DNA of 64,000 nt from NCBI GenBank assembly GCA_040702975.1, contig CP159990.1, positions 3,038,001 to 3,102,000 of the forward strand, in the 5' to 3' direction. Below the pieces are notes generated by a model. That model was given only the letters and a program-made list of their open reading frames with translations. It was not told the origin of the DNA and ran no database searches. Position numbers and translations under genes: made by a program. Each line of letters opens with the position of its first letter. Within the stretch, counting starts at the first letter, position 1. The stretch is from Roseburia hominis. GTDB taxonomy: Bacteria; Bacillota; Clostridia; Lachnospirales; Lachnospiraceae. Positions 53,279 to 63,147 of the stretch are shown piece by piece.

Positions 53279-56116
53279 TTACACTTTTTGTAGCATCATA
53301 TCAATGTATTTTCCGGTATAGGAGGCAGGACACGCCGCAATCTGCTCCGGCGTTCCTATGGCTACGATAGTTCCACCCTTATCGCCGCCTTCCGGACCAA
53401 TGTCGATAATATAGTCTGCCGTCTTGATCACGTCTAAATTATGTTCAATAACGATCACTGTATTTCCATCCGCAGCAAGGCGTCTCAAAATATCCGTCAG
53501 TTTATGAACATCCGCAAAATGAAGCCCTGTAGTCGGCTCATCCAGAATATAGACGGTCTTGCCTGTACTTCTGCGGCTCAGCTCCGTTGCCAGCTTGATT
53601 CGCTGTGCTTCTCCGCCCGACAGCGTAGTAGAAGGCTGACCCAGACGGATGTAGGAAAGACCTACGTCATACAGCGTTTCCATCTTTCTTCGAATACTCG
53701 GAACATTCTCAAAGAAATGCAGTGCTTCCTCCACCGTCATATTTAGCACATCGTAAATACTTTTTCCTTTGTATTTTACCTCCAATGTTTCCCTGTTATA
53801 CCTCTTTCCCTGACAAACCTCACAGGGAACGTATACATCCGGCAGGAAATGCATCTCAATCTTGATGATTCCGTCGCCACTGCAGGCCTCGCACCGGCCG
53901 CCCTTTACATTAAAACTAAATCTTCCTTTTTTATATCCCCGTGCTTTTGCATCTGCCGTAGCGGCAAACAGGTCGCGGATCAAATCGAACACTCCCGTGT
54001 AGGTCGCCGGATTGGACCGGGGCGTCCTGCCGATCGGCGACTGATCGATCGCAATGACCTTATCCAGCTGCTCCAAGCCTTCTATCCGTTTATGCTTCCC
54101 CGGAATCACTCTTGCCCGGTTCAATTTGCGCGCCAGCGTCTTGTATAATATTTCATTCACCAGTGAACTTTTTCCGGAGCCCGAGACTCCGGTAACGCAC
54201 GTCATCACTCCCAGCGGGAATCTGACATCAATATTTTTCAAATTATTCTCCGCTGCACCCACGACTTTGATCCAACCTGTCGGCTCAGCTCTATGCTCAG
54301 GAACAGCGATCCTTTTTCTTCCACTTAAATATTCCCCTGTAATCGAGCGCCCGGCCTTCATAATATCAGCCGCGGTACCCTGGGCCACCAGCTCACCGCC
54401 ATGCTCTCCGGCTCCCGGGCCGATGTCGATGACATGATCCGCTGCCAGCATCGTATCCTCATCATGCTCCACAACAATCAGTGTATTTCCCAAATCCCGA
54501 AGATGTTTTAAAGTTGTCAGGAGTTTATCATTATCTCTCTGGTGCAGTCCAATACTCGGCTCATCCAAAATATACGCCACGCCTACAAGACCGGAGCCAA
54601 TCTGTGTGGCCAGCCGGATACGCTGTGCTTCTCCTCCTGACAGGCTTCCTGTTGCTCTGCCCAGAGTCAGATAATCCAGCCCTACATCCATCAGAAACTG
54701 AATACGCGCTCTGATCTCTTTTAAAATCTGTCCGCCGATCATTTCCTGCGTTTTGGTGAGTTCCAATTCATTCATGAATTTCTGCAGCTTCTCAATCGAA
54801 AGCGACGTCACTTCATGGATATTCTTTCCCCCAACGGTAACTGCAAGTGCAGACTTCTTCAGACGCTGTCCGCCACATTCCCGACAGGGCGTGATTCTCA
54901 TGAAACTTTCATATTCCGCTTTCATCGTCTCGGACCCCGTCTCACGGTATCTGCGCTCCACATTGCGGATCAGCCCTTCAAATGCCACGTCATAAATGCC
55001 TTCTCCCCTTTGCCCGCGGTAATGCACTTTTACCTCACGGCCACCAGTACCGTGTATCAGTATATCACGCACCTTCTCCGGGTATTCTTCAAAGGGAGTA
55101 TCCAGATCAAACCCATACGCCTCGCTAAGTGCCTCTAAGATTGCATGTGTAAAGCTGGATTTATCCGTACAGGACTGCCAGCCGGTAACAGCGATCGCTC
55201 CCTGATTAATACTCAGCGAACGATCCGGGATCATCAAATCCTCGTCGAATTCCATCTTATACCCCAGTCCAAAACACTCCGGGCAGGCGCCAAATGGATT
55301 ATTAAAAGAAAAGCTGCGTGGTTCAATCTCTTCTATACTGATTCCACAATCCGGACAGGAAAAGCTCTCGCTGAAATTCATCGGCTCCTGACCAATCACA
55401 TCTACTATGAGCAATCCCTCTGCAAGATGAAGTACGCTTTCCACGGAATCGTCCAATCGCTTTTTGATTCCGGGTTTTACTACCAGACGGTCCACTACGA
55501 TTTCAATAGAATGCTTAATATTTTTATCCAGAGAAATCGCTTCTGATAATTCATACATATTCCCGTCGATCCGTACCCGCACGTAGCCGCTCTTTTTTGC
55601 CCGCTCCAGGAGCTTTACATGTGTCCCCTTTCTGCCGCGGACCACCGGTGCCAAAAGCTGAATCCTTGTTCCTTCCGGAAGTTCCAGTATCTGATCCGTC
55701 ATCTGCTCAGCTGTCTGCTTTTTGATCTCGCGTCCACACTTTGGACAATGTGGTGTCCCGACACGCGCAAACAAAAGTCGAAAATAATCATAAATTTCTG
55801 TCACGGTGCCTACCGTGGAACGCGGGTTGCGGTTCGTAGATTTCTGATCGATCGAAATTGCAGGCGAAAGCCCCTCAATACTCTCAACGTCCGGTTTCTC
55901 CATCTGTCCCAGGAACTGCCGCGCATAGGACGACAGCGATTCCATATAACGTCTCTGTCCTTCCGCATATATCGTGTCAAACGCGAGGGAGGATTTTCCT
56001 GAGCCACTGAGTCCGGTAAGTACCACCAGTTTATTCCGCGGAATGTCCACATCCAGATTTTTTAAATTATGCTCATTTGCCCCCCGTATTTTAATAAACT
56101 GCTTTTCCTCTGCCAT
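53279..56116 (-). CDS. uvrA: UvrA excision nuclease ATPase subunit
   Basis: A 945-residue DNA damage sensor of nucleotide excision repair. Two ABC ATPase halves each have a Walker A ([14 protein letters not shown] and [13 protein letters not shown]) and ABC signatures ([20 protein letters not shown]). Zinc modules are visible as CPKCG, CPDCG...CPECFGLG and CEACSGDG...[10 protein letters not shown]. The ATG at 56116 is chosen for AGAGGT upstream; a longer frame to 56137 lacks an SD. It follows uvrB by 134 bp on the same strand. Confidence 0.98.
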   Translation of the reverse strand: MAEEKQFIKIRGANEHNLKNLDVDIPRNKLVVLTGLSGSGKSSLAFDTIYAEGQRRYMESLSSYARQFLGQMEKPDVESIEGLSPAISIDQKSTNRNPRSTVGTVTEIYDYFRLLFARVGTPHCPKCGREIKKQTAEQMTDQILELPEGTRIQLLAPVVRGRKGTHVKLLERAKKSGYVRVRIDGNMYELSEAISLDKNIKHSIEIVVDRLVVKPGIKKRLDDSVESVLHLAEGLLIVDVIGQEPMNFSESFSCPDCGISIEEIEPRSFSFNNPFGACPECFGLGYKMEFDEDLMIPDRSLSINQGAIAVTGWQSCTDKSSFTHAILEALSEAYGFDLDTPFEEYPEKVRDILIHGTGGREVKVHYRGQRGEGIYDVAFEGLIRNVERRYRETGSETMKAEYESFMRITPCRECGGQRLKKSALAVTVGGKNIHEVTSLSIEKLQKFMNELELTKTQEMIGGQILKEIRARIQFLMDVGLDYLTLGRATGSLSGGEAQRIRLATQIGSGLVGVAYILDEPSIGLHQRDNDKLLTTLKHLRDLGNTLIVVEHDEDTMLAADHVIDIGPGAGEHGGELVAQGTAADIMKAGRSITGEYLSGRKRIAVPEHRAEPTGWIKVVGAAENNLKNIDVRFPLGVMTCVTGVSGSGKSSLVNEILYKTLARKLNRARVIPGKHKRIEGLEQLDKVIAIDQSPIGRTPRSNPATYTGVFDLIRDLFAATADAKARGYKKGRFSFNVKGGRCEACSGDGIIKIEMHFLPDVYVPCEVCQGKRYNRETLEVKYKGKSIYDVLNMTVEEALHFFENVPSIRRKMETLYDVGLSYIRLGQPSTTLSGGEAQRIKLATELSRRSTGKTVYILDEPTTGLHFADVHKLTDILRRLAADGNTVIVIEHNLDVIKTADYIIDIGPEGGDKGGTIVAIGTPEQIAACPASYTGKYIDMMLQKV

Positions 56117-56250
56117 TTTTTTACCTCTTCTATTCACTGTGATTATAAATTTCTGTCTTACTTTTCGCCTTAATCCATCGTATAAAACTGATAAGATTGC
56201 AGCTACATTATTTCAAGGGCCGTCCTAATCCCGGTACTTTCAATGGACTC

Positions 56251-58236
56251 CTAGTCCATCTCCTGAATTTGCTTCTTCAATTCAATCAATTTGTCTCTCA
56301 GCTCTGCTGCCGCTTCAAAGTTCAGTTCTGCTGCGGCCTTCTTCATCTGCTTCGTCAAATCCTTCACCAGTTTTTCCAGTTCCTCTCTGCTCATAGATTC
56401 CGGATCCTTTTCAAGCCGCATTTCTTCTGCTGCGACCTTCTTGGAAATGCTGATCAGATCCCGTACTGATTTCTGGATCGTCTGGGGCGTGATACCGTGC
56501 TCTTCATTATACGCCATCTGAATCTTACGCCGCCTTCTGGTCTCTTCGATCGCGACCCGCATCGAATCCGTGATCATATCCGCATACATGATTACATGGC
56601 CTTCCGAATTTCGTGCTGCACGACCGATCGTCTGGATCAGGGACGTCTCTGAACGCAGGAATCCCTCTTTATCCGCATCAAGAATTGCTACCAACGTGAT
56701 CTCCGGAATGTCCAAACCTTCCCTTAAAAGGTTAATTCCCACTAGAACATCAAACACATCCAAACGCATATCACGAATGATCTCCGTCCTCTCCAGAGTA
56801 TCTATATCTGAGTGTAAATATTTCACTCTAATTCCCAGTTCACGCATATAATCGGTCAGATCTTCTGCCATCCGCTTTGTCAAAGTCGTGATAAGTACTT
56901 TATGCTTTTTCGCAGTCTCTTTATTCACTTCCGCCACAAGATCATCAATCTGTCCCTCTATCGGGCGTACCTCCACCTCAGGATCCAGAAGTCCCGTCGG
57001 GCGGATCACCTGCTCTGCCCGCAGAAGCTCATGCTGCTCCTCATACTCGCCCGGCGTTGCGGAAACAAACATTACCTGATCAATTTTACCCTCAAATTCC
57101 TCAAAACTCAAGGGTCTGTTGTCCTTAGCTGAGGGCAGACGAAATCCGTAATCGACCAAAGTAGATTTTCTCGACTGATCCCCATGATACATAGCGCCTA
57201 TCTGCGGAACCGTTTTGTGGGACTCATCGATGATCATCAAAAAGTCGTCCGGGAAATAGTCGATCAAGGTGTGCGGCGGCTGTCCCGGAGCAAGCCCGGT
57301 CAAATGTCTCGAATAGTTCTCGATTCCCGAGCAAAAACCAGTCTCCCGCATCATCTCTATATCAAAATTCGTTCTTTCGGCAATCCTCTGCGCCTCCAGC
57401 AGCTTATCTTCTCCTTTAAAATATCGTACCTGCGCTTCCAGCTCCTCCTCGATCTCTCCAATCGCACGTTCCATACTGTCTTTGGAAACCACGTAGTGAG
57501 ACGCCGGGAAGATTGCCACATGCCCAATCACATTCAGAATCTCCCCCGTAAGGGTGTCGATCTCCGTGATTCTGTCCACCTCATCTCCGAAAAATTCTAC
57601 TCTGTATGCTATTTTTTCGGAATATGCCGGGAATATCTCTACCACATCGCCCCGCACCCGGAATGTGCCGCGCTTAAAATCCATGTCGTTCCTGTCGTAC
57701 TGAATCTCGATCAGTTTCTGCAATACTTCGTCTCTGTCCTTGATCATACCGGGACGAAGAGAGATGACCATTTCCTGATAATCAATCGGGGAGCCTAAAC
57801 CGTAAATACAGGAAACGCTGGCGACGATGATAACATCTTTCCGTTCGGAAAGCGCCGCTGTCGCCGAATGGCGCAGCTTGTCAATCTCGTCGTTGATGGC
57901 AGAATCCTTGGCAATGTAGGTGTCCGACGACGGGACATAGGCTTCGGGTTGGTAGTAATCGTAGTACGAGACAAAATACTCCACCGCATTATTGGGGAAA
58001 AATTCCTTGAATTCGCCGTATAGCTGTGCCGCCAATGTCTTATTGTGGGCGATAATCAGAGTTGGTTTATTCAGTTGTTGGATGACGTTTGCCATCGTGA
58101 AGGTCTTGCCGGAGCCGGTGACACCAAGAAGCGTCTGGCATTGGTTACCTTCCTTGAAGCCTTTTACTAATTGTTCGATCGCCTGCGGCTGGTCGCCGGT
58201 TGGGGCGTATTCTGATACTAATTCAAAATGATCCAT
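56251..58236 (-). CDS. uvrB: UvrB excision nuclease subunit
   Basis: A 661-residue helicase-like subunit that verifies damage for UvrC. Walker [11 protein letters not shown], the beta-hairpin [25 protein letters not shown], the motif VI region QTIGRAARN and a C-terminal UVR domain ([22 protein letters not shown]) are all present. SD AGGAGG is ~7 nt before the ATG. First gene of uvrB-uvrA. Confidence 0.98.
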   Translation of the reverse strand: MDHFELVSEYAPTGDQPQAIEQLVKGFKEGNQCQTLLGVTGSGKTFTMANVIQQLNKPTLIIAHNKTLAAQLYGEFKEFFPNNAVEYFVSYYDYYQPEAYVPSSDTYIAKDSAINDEIDKLRHSATAALSERKDVIIVASVSCIYGLGSPIDYQEMVISLRPGMIKDRDEVLQKLIEIQYDRNDMDFKRGTFRVRGDVVEIFPAYSEKIAYRVEFFGDEVDRITEIDTLTGEILNVIGHVAIFPASHYVVSKDSMERAIGEIEEELEAQVRYFKGEDKLLEAQRIAERTNFDIEMMRETGFCSGIENYSRHLTGLAPGQPPHTLIDYFPDDFLMIIDESHKTVPQIGAMYHGDQSRKSTLVDYGFRLPSAKDNRPLSFEEFEGKIDQVMFVSATPGEYEEQHELLRAEQVIRPTGLLDPEVEVRPIEGQIDDLVAEVNKETAKKHKVLITTLTKRMAEDLTDYMRELGIRVKYLHSDIDTLERTEIIRDMRLDVFDVLVGINLLREGLDIPEITLVAILDADKEGFLRSETSLIQTIGRAARNSEGHVIMYADMITDSMRVAIEETRRRRKIQMAYNEEHGITPQTIQKSVRDLISISKKVAAEEMRLEKDPESMSREELEKLVKDLTKQMKKAAAELNFEAAAELRDKLIELKKQIQEMD

Positions 58237-58267
58237 GAATGATTTCCTCCTATGAATGCATTTGAAA

Positions 58268-58288
58268 TTGTCAGATCGTTTCTGACAA
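58268..58288. promoter_or_regulatory. Inverted repeat upstream of uvrB
   Basis: TTGTCAGA-tcgtt-TCTGACAA, 8-bp arms, about 30 bp before the uvrB start. It does not match the GAAC-N4-GTTC box of Firmicute LexA. On the minus strand TTGTCA is followed after 17 nt by TCAAAT, so it may overlap a promoter. Confidence 0.4.
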
Positions 58289-58301
58289 ATCTATGATTAA
58301 T

Positions 58302-58487
58302 TTACATATTTTGCGCCTGATTATATATCAATTGATTGCGCTCTAATTCTCTTTGTAGTTCTTCCACTGTTGGCAAAACAGTCATATATTTCGATGCAAA
58401 TATTTGTTGGTTGGTATTGCCATATGATTCCCTGCCTTCCATTACACGATGTCGTATCTCCGCAAATTCGCTACATGCGTGTAGCAA
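58302..58487 (-). pseudogene. Remnant resembling the C-terminus of a PDDEXK/DUF1016-type protein
   Basis: A ~60-codon open piece ending IFASKYMTVLPTVEELQRELERN..., a tail pattern I associate with DUF1016/YhcG-like nucleases. It has no SD and no good start, and the frame upstream is broken by a stop after a few codons (VNWRDLLHACSEF...). It lies directly beside uvrB, at the edge of the mobile-DNA region. Confidence 0.4.
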
Positions 58488-58816
58488 ATCTCTCCAATTG
58501 ACCTACACTTTCTGCCTTTCAGTAGAAGATTATCAATCAATACTTCAAACTTTTCCACTCTAGTATTAAATTCTTTACCTTCTTAACTATTTCCATTTTG
58601 GAAACAGTTCATTTCATATTCCTGATTTTTCCCTTATCCCAATAATCTGCTTTCCTTGATATTACCTGGTCTATCACACGAATACAAGTCACAAATCTCA
58701 TCCGCCCATCCAGTGTTATCTAGTCTCCCGCTTTAATCAATACTAAGCATACATCGCTGGCACACAGCACCGCCAAATGCCTGTAAGCAGTCACTTGGCT
58801 CGTTACATCGCGTAAA
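58488..58816. other. 329-bp stretch without an intact gene
   Basis: Only short broken frames are seen on both strands, consistent with decayed mobile DNA. Fragments such as a minus-strand piece at 58720-58816 are too short to name. Confidence 0.6.
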
Positions 58817-59020
58817 TTATAGCATATACAGCAGAAAAAGTACAGAACAAATCGAACTTTTGTTCTGCACTTTTTTAGTTGCCCACGTTCGCCCTTGTTG
58901 TATCGGAAATACCGACACAATAGAAGAATGCCCGGTGTAGCTGTCGTGATTGTTGCACTTCTTCAGCATGGAATAGAAAAAATACTCTTGTTCCTTTGAC
59001 GCAAATCTAAATTCTGCCAT
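58817..59020 (-). pseudogene. Truncated DUF6075-like gene
   Basis: The first ~30 residues (MAEFRFASKEQEYFFYSMLKK) fit the start of DUF6075 proteins found on clostridial conjugative elements (pattern FFYxMLxKCxxxDxY). Then the sequence turns into unrelated residues and stops at 67 codons, about half the usual length. A strong SD (GGAGGT) precedes ATG 59020. Best read as a 3'-truncated or frameshifted remnant. Confidence 0.55.
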
Positions 59021-59100
59021 CTCTACCTCCTCTTTTGAACGCAAAAAAAGACGCATGAAACGTTAACATCTCATACGCCTTAATACGTTCCTGCATTATT

Positions 59101-59478
59101 TTATTTTTGGTGTTCAATTATCCATTGCAAAAGATCATCCGCACGAACCTCTCCCGCTGCCAGTGCTAAAATAATATCGCTTAACTCTTTCTGGCTGTAC
59201 TCCAGCTCATAACCATTCAAAGCCAGAAACACCAACATCACATGCGTCCCCAATCTTTTATTCCCATCCAGCATTGCATGGTTTTTTACCAACCCGTAAC
59301 AAAGCTGTGAAGCTTTTGCCTGAACACTAGGATATAATTCTTCTCCTCCGAAAGACTGAAATGGATTGGACAATGCCGAATCCAACAGCCCTTCATCCCT
59401 GATTCCTTTACTTCCTCCCGTAGCCTCTATCAGACGCTCATGAAGCATCAGCACCTGCTCTTTTGATAGAATAATCAT
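59101..59478 (-). CDS. doc: Doc-family toxin (Fic fold)
   Basis: A 125-residue toxin of the death-on-curing family. The Fic motif reads HAMLDGNKR (67-75), with the His, Asp, Asn, Lys and Arg that Doc needs to phosphorylate EF-Tu. Length matches phage P1 Doc (126). Its start overlaps the antitoxin stop by 4 bp, the usual arrangement for balanced expression. It sits in the degraded mobile region and looks intact. Confidence 0.93.
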   Translation of the reverse strand: MIILSKEQVLMLHERLIEATGGSKGIRDEGLLDSALSNPFQSFGGEELYPSVQAKASQLCYGLVKNHAMLDGNKRLGTHVMLVFLALNGYELEYSQKELSDIILALAAGEVRADDLLQWIIEHQK

Positions 59479-59717
59479 TTGGCAAGCACCTCGTATGCCT
59501 CCATATTCTGCTTGAGCAGACGCTCAGATATAGCAGTCACCTCTTCTGTAGGTGCCACTTTCTCTTTTTCTGCTTTGCTGAAATCAATTACAAGGTATCG
59601 GGGAATATTATTCTTCAGAATAACTGCTGTTCCATGTTCATCTACCAACTTTGTTACTCTGGAAAAGTTCTGGTTTGCCTCTGTAATGGAAATCATGGTA
59701 TTGGTATCTATCGTCAT
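59475..59717 (-). CDS. phd: Phd/YefM-family antitoxin
   Basis: An 80-residue antitoxin. The N-terminal DNA-binding fold has MISITEANQNFSRVTKLVDEHGTAVILKNNIPRYLVI, the Phd/YefM signature; the C-terminal tail (ISERLLKQNMEAYEVL) should bind the toxin. It is the first gene of the pair and should autorepress its promoter. The start may be ATG 59717 (MTIDTNTM) with GAGGTG upstream. Confidence 0.93.
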   Translation of the reverse strand: MTIDTNTMISITEANQNFSRVTKLVDEHGTAVILKNNIPRYLVIDFSKAEKEKVAPTEEVTAISERLLKQNMEAYEVLAK

Positions 59718-59759
59718 ATTTCATACACCTCACTTTCATACTCATAGTATATACAAATT

Positions 59760-60605
59760 CTAGCTAGAATACAACCTATTTTTAAGTTTTATAGTTCTTT
59801 GCCTCATATTGGAAAACTCTACCTTTGTAGTCTCCCCGCCTGTAACCTTTACCTTCTGCTCTTTCTGCGGCTCATAGCGGTTCTCTGTAAGCTCGGTCAC
59901 AGTGTAAGTTCCCGGATTCAGGTTTTTCACCTTCATGGTGCCATCCTTCCCGGTTACAACCGTCTGGTCAACGCCATTGCCTGTGATATGGAATTTCAAC
60001 CCCTCCACTACGCCATCCTCTGACGTTTTCACGATCTGGATATGCCCGTAAGGGATTTTCACATTCAGGTAGGCATTGACAGCGGCAGTATTTTCCACAC
60101 CCGTTACCACATCTTGCAAAGACGGGTCACCATATGCAATCAGCTTTGCACTGCTGCTGACCGTTGGGATTTTCTTGGTTGCCGACAACAGCACCTCATC
60201 CGGCAACGCTTTATTGGATGTGATGGTCAACGTATTGCCCGATGCGCTGACCTTTACTGCACTCTGCTGGTTCCTGCTCAAAGCATTCCGTGTGTCTGAC
60301 GCATTTTTCTGTAACGTGTTGCCTGTATGAAGGGATACTCCCGGCTGGATACAGAAGGCATTCTCCCCGTCTGCATAAATGCGGGTTCTTGCCTCTCCCG
60401 CATGACCACAGATAATGCCATTGTGGGAATAAGTCTGCTGATAACGGATGGTGTTCCCGGCTCCGTTCCCTCTTTCGGTATAGTTCCAGTGCCTTGATAA
60501 TCGTTCTTCTATTTGTTTCGTGGACGTCCCCGGAGAAAAATACTTATCAATGCGTTTTCTGGATATTTTAAACTGCTCTACCTGATTCGGTTTTTCCTCT
60601 GATAA
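59760..60605 (-). pseudogene. ParB tail fused by deletion to a truncated thioester/Cna-B adhesin
   Basis: A 282-codon open frame with no credible start codon. Its first ~40 codons read SEEKPNQVEQFKISRKRIDKY and PGTSTKQIEERL, the C-terminus expected for the ICE-type ParB that is out of frame just upstream. It then becomes RYQQTYSHNG...GENAFCIQPGVSLHTG, the Cys part of a thioester (TQXA-type) surface domain, then a Cna-B-like domain (GHIQIVKTSEDGVVEGLKFHITGNG, GTYTVTE). No signal peptide, sortase motif or thioester Gln region remains, and the end (KLKNRLYSS) looks out of frame. It is a product of at least two deletions. Confidence 0.75.
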
Positions 60606-61404
60606 TTATAGATAAGATTACATCTTCATTCAATCTCCCTTCTTCTGAAAACTTACGCATTTTAATCGCCTGTGCATGGCTTGGTGTGCAGTCCTCTAAC
60701 TGCATAGTGTCGTAAAGGGTTTGCTGTTCCTCTTTCGGCAGGTAAGACAGCTCTACCGCTGGGCGCATAGCAATCTGCAACACTTCCTTGTCTTTTAAGA
60801 CAGTGTTATCGACTAATTCAAGGATTGGTGGGATAAGTTCCGTAAGACGGATAAAGCGTTGAATTTGACTTTTACTTTCTCCAACAGATTCTCCTAAAAT
60901 CTCTACGGAATATTTTCCCAACTTCTGCCCCAGTGGGGTAGAAGTTAAATCTGTGCGTTTTCCCTGTCTTTTCATCGCGTCTAACTTCATTTTATAAGCA
61001 AATGCTTTTTCTGACGGTAAGATTTCTTCCCGCTGAAGATTAGAGTCAACCATGATAATTATTGCCTCATCATCACTCACGTTTCGAACAATACACGGTA
61101 TCGTCTGCTTATCTGCCAACTCGCTCGCCATTTTTCTCCGGTGTCCGGCTATCATTTCATAACCGCCCTCCGACTTTTCCCTGACAAGTGCCGGAACTAA
61201 CACGCCATACTGCCGGATACTTTCAACCATATCCAGCATATTTTGATCCATTCGCACTTTAAACGGATGGTTCGGAAAATCGCTGATTTCTGCAAAAGAG
61301 ATTTCCTGAACGGATTCCCGCTTTTCTTCATCACGTTCTGCCTGTGTACTGAACAAATCAGCGGCTGAGGGAAGCGGCATTTTTATTTCTCTGCTTTTCG
61401 CCAT
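60568..61404 (-). CDS. parB: ICE-type ParB partition protein, frameshifted at its C-terminus
   Basis: A 278-residue ParB/Spo0J-family protein. The N-terminal ParB domain has MIAGHRRKMASELA and SNLQREEILPSEKAFAYKMKLDAMKRQG; the HTH region is VGESKSQIQRFIRL. The end IIIRGKTESGRAV is abnormal: one base earlier the other frame gives the expected SEEKPNQVEQFKI. An extra base near 60603 therefore removes ~40 C-terminal residues. It overlaps parA by 47 bp. The partition module belongs to a degraded conjugative element. Confidence 0.85.
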   Translation of the reverse strand: MAKSREIKMPLPSAADLFSTQAERDEEKRESVQEISFAEISDFPNHPFKVRMDQNMLDMVESIRQYGVLVPALVREKSEGGYEMIAGHRRKMASELADKQTIPCIVRNVSDDEAIIIMVDSNLQREEILPSEKAFAYKMKLDAMKRQGKRTDLTSTPLGQKLGKYSVEILGESVGESKSQIQRFIRLTELIPPILELVDNTVLKDKEVLQIAMRPAVELSYLPKEEQQTLYDTMQLEDCTPSHAQAIKMRKFSEEGRLNEDVILSIIIRGKTESGRAV

Positions 61405-62209
61405 CTCTTACCACCTCCCTCGTAAATGCCTGATACGCCTTTGCCGCTGCCCCATTCTTGTCATAACTGTAAATGCTCTGTCCAGCGGCGCTAGTTTCCG
61501 CTGCTTTTACCGCAACCGGAATTACAGTCTGGTACACTTTGATTACCCTTCCATAATTCTGTTTCAGACTGTCGGCTGTTGCACGGGCAATATTTGTCCT
61601 CATATCCGCCAGTGTCAGCAATACACCGTCCACCTTCAATCCGGGATTGATCTGCCGCTGCACTTTTCCTATGGTTTTCATTAACTGTGTCATGCCCTTT
61701 AATGGCAGATAATGCGCCTGCACTGGCACAATCACACTGTCCGCCGCAGCAAGTGCATTGATTGTCAGCATACCTAAACTTGGCATACAGTCAATGAGAA
61801 TATAGTCGTAATCCTTCTTTAACTCCGCCAAATAGGATTTCATGGTAAACTCCCGGCTCATGGCATTTACGAGCGTCATTTCCATACCCGACAACTCGAT
61901 ATTAGAGGGAATCAGGTCAACGCCTTCTTCATGGCGTAAAATCCCCTCCCTTGCCTCAATCGGTTCATCACGGATTGTTTTCTCCATTTGGGTAGCCAGT
62001 GTTACAGATAGATTGTCCTGGTCTGTCCACCCTAACGAAGTGGTCAAATCTCCCTGTGGATCAGCGTCCACAAGAAGCACCCGCTTTCCTTCATTTGCAA
62101 GTCCAATCCCCAGATTGACCGTTGTTGTTATCTTTCCAGTGCCGTTCTTTTGGTTGGCAATGGCAATAACTTTGCAATTAGATGTTATGCTTTGTGTGTC
62201 AGCCAGCAA
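61358..62209 (-). CDS. parA: ICE-type ParA ATPase with altered Walker A
   Basis: A 283-residue ParA/Soj-family protein. The rest of the fold is normal (VDADPQGDLTTSLGW, YDYILIDCMPSLGMLTINAL, VPVQAHYLPLKG). The deviant Walker A, usually KGGTGKTTT, reads KNGTGKITT: the second residue of the signature is Asn and the Thr after GK is Ile, which should impair Mg-ATP binding. The start appears to be TTG at 62209 with GGAGACAGGAA upstream. Sequence further upstream is not ICE-like, so the element is cut there by the transposon at the right. Confidence 0.85.
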   Translation of the reverse strand: MLADTQSITSNCKVIAIANQKNGTGKITTTVNLGIGLANEGKRVLLVDADPQGDLTTSLGWTDQDNLSVTLATQMEKTIRDEPIEAREGILRHEEGVDLIPSNIELSGMEMTLVNAMSREFTMKSYLAELKKDYDYILIDCMPSLGMLTINALAAADSVIVPVQAHYLPLKGMTQLMKTIGKVQRQINPGLKVDGVLLTLADMRTNIARATADSLKQNYGRVIKVYQTVIPVAVKAAETSAAGQSIYSYDKNGAAAKAYQAFTREVVRDGEKQRNKNAASLSR

Positions 62210-62348
62210 ATTAAAGTTCCTGTCTCCTGCACAAATACAGCAAATTAAAATCTCAACATTTAATTATTATCTATGTCAGCGTGCAGTAAAAAACAGCACA
62301 CTTTTATCTTGACCATCCTGCTCTATTCCAGTATAGTTTTTATGGAAC

Positions 62349-62392
62349 AAAAAAGAGAAAGAACAGCCCCTCCTACAGTTCGTTCTTTCTCT
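62349..62392 (-). terminator. Hairpin with minus-strand T tract at the left side of the insertion element
   Basis: AGAGAAAGAAC pairs with GTTCTTTCTCT (11 bp) around a 17-nt loop; on the minus strand the stem is followed by TTTTTT. It would stop transcription running leftward out of, or through, the insertion element into parA. Confidence 0.65.
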
Positions 62393-62464
62393 CATACACC
62401 AGCATACCTGCCATATACGGGATCATGTCCCACTCATGAGGCTTTGGCATCACTGACATTTATT

Positions 62465-63058
62465 ATGATAAGAAATAATTCCCTGTTTTGCAAGTTAATT
62501 CGTATAAAATCTTCATCAAAAAAGCTTTTTGACTCCTTCATGGACGGTTTCCGGCCTGAACTACAGACCTGCCCCTGTTGTGGGGCAAAGGGAGCTTGTT
62601 CCGTCCATGCCTATTATGAACGTTCCCTGGCTGATTTCGTTGGTGGAAAGCCTGTCTGGCACAGCCTCTGTATCCTGCGCCTTGTCTGTTCCTGCGGCCA
62701 TACCCATGCCATCCTTCCGGATTTCATCATCCCTTATTCCTCCTACGGCCTTTTCTTTATCCTCCGTGTCCTGGCGGAATATTTCCTTCGGCTTGCTTCC
62801 GTAGAAAAAATCTGCGCACGCTTCTGTATTAACCAAAACCAGCTCTACCATTGGCTTTCCCTGTTCAAAAAGCAGAAGGAAGAGTGGCTGGGCCTTCTCT
62901 CTTCCAGGGAGTCCTCCGGCCTCTCTTTCCTGAAAGGCCTTTTTCGGATGCCCGCTTATTCCGGCTTTGCATCCGGTTTTGTCCGCCGCTTCTCTGTCTC
63001 CTTCCTCCAGTCCCACAGAAATCCGGCGGCTTACTGCCAACAGCAGTTCGGCCCCTGA
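62465..63058 (+). CDS. DUF6431-type zinc-ribbon protein of an insertion element
   Basis: A ~197-residue protein. CPCCGAKGACSVHAYYERSL and LVCSCGHTHAILPD form a zinc-ribbon, followed by PYSSYGLFFILRVLAEYF and an HTH-like QNQLYHWLSLF; these match what I know as DUF6431. The open frame begins at 62273, but that N-terminal stretch covers the hairpin and looks non-coding; ATG 62465 (MIRNNSLFCKLI) is chosen although its SD is weak. It is followed after 89 bp by a DDE transposase, its usual partner, and may help target or bind the element's ends. Confidence 0.75.
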   Translation: MIRNNSLFCKLIRIKSSSKKLFDSFMDGFRPELQTCPCCGAKGACSVHAYYERSLADFVGGKPVWHSLCILRLVCSCGHTHAILPDFIIPYSSYGLFFILRVLAEYFLRLASVEKICARFCINQNQLYHWLSLFKKQKEEWLGLLSSRESSGLSFLKGLFRMPAYSGFASGFVRRFSVSFLQSHRNPAAYCQQQFGP

Positions 63059-63147
63059 ACCGTTTCCCAGACACCACATAACACAGGGATGGTCTCCAGG
63101 CTGTTCTTCCTATATGCTGATAGAAAACAGTAAAGGAGGATTTTTTT

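Noticed and set aside
58268..58288. LexA box at uvrB
   Set aside because: The inverted repeat TTGTCAGA/TCTGACAA does not match the Firmicute GAAC-N4-GTTC box.
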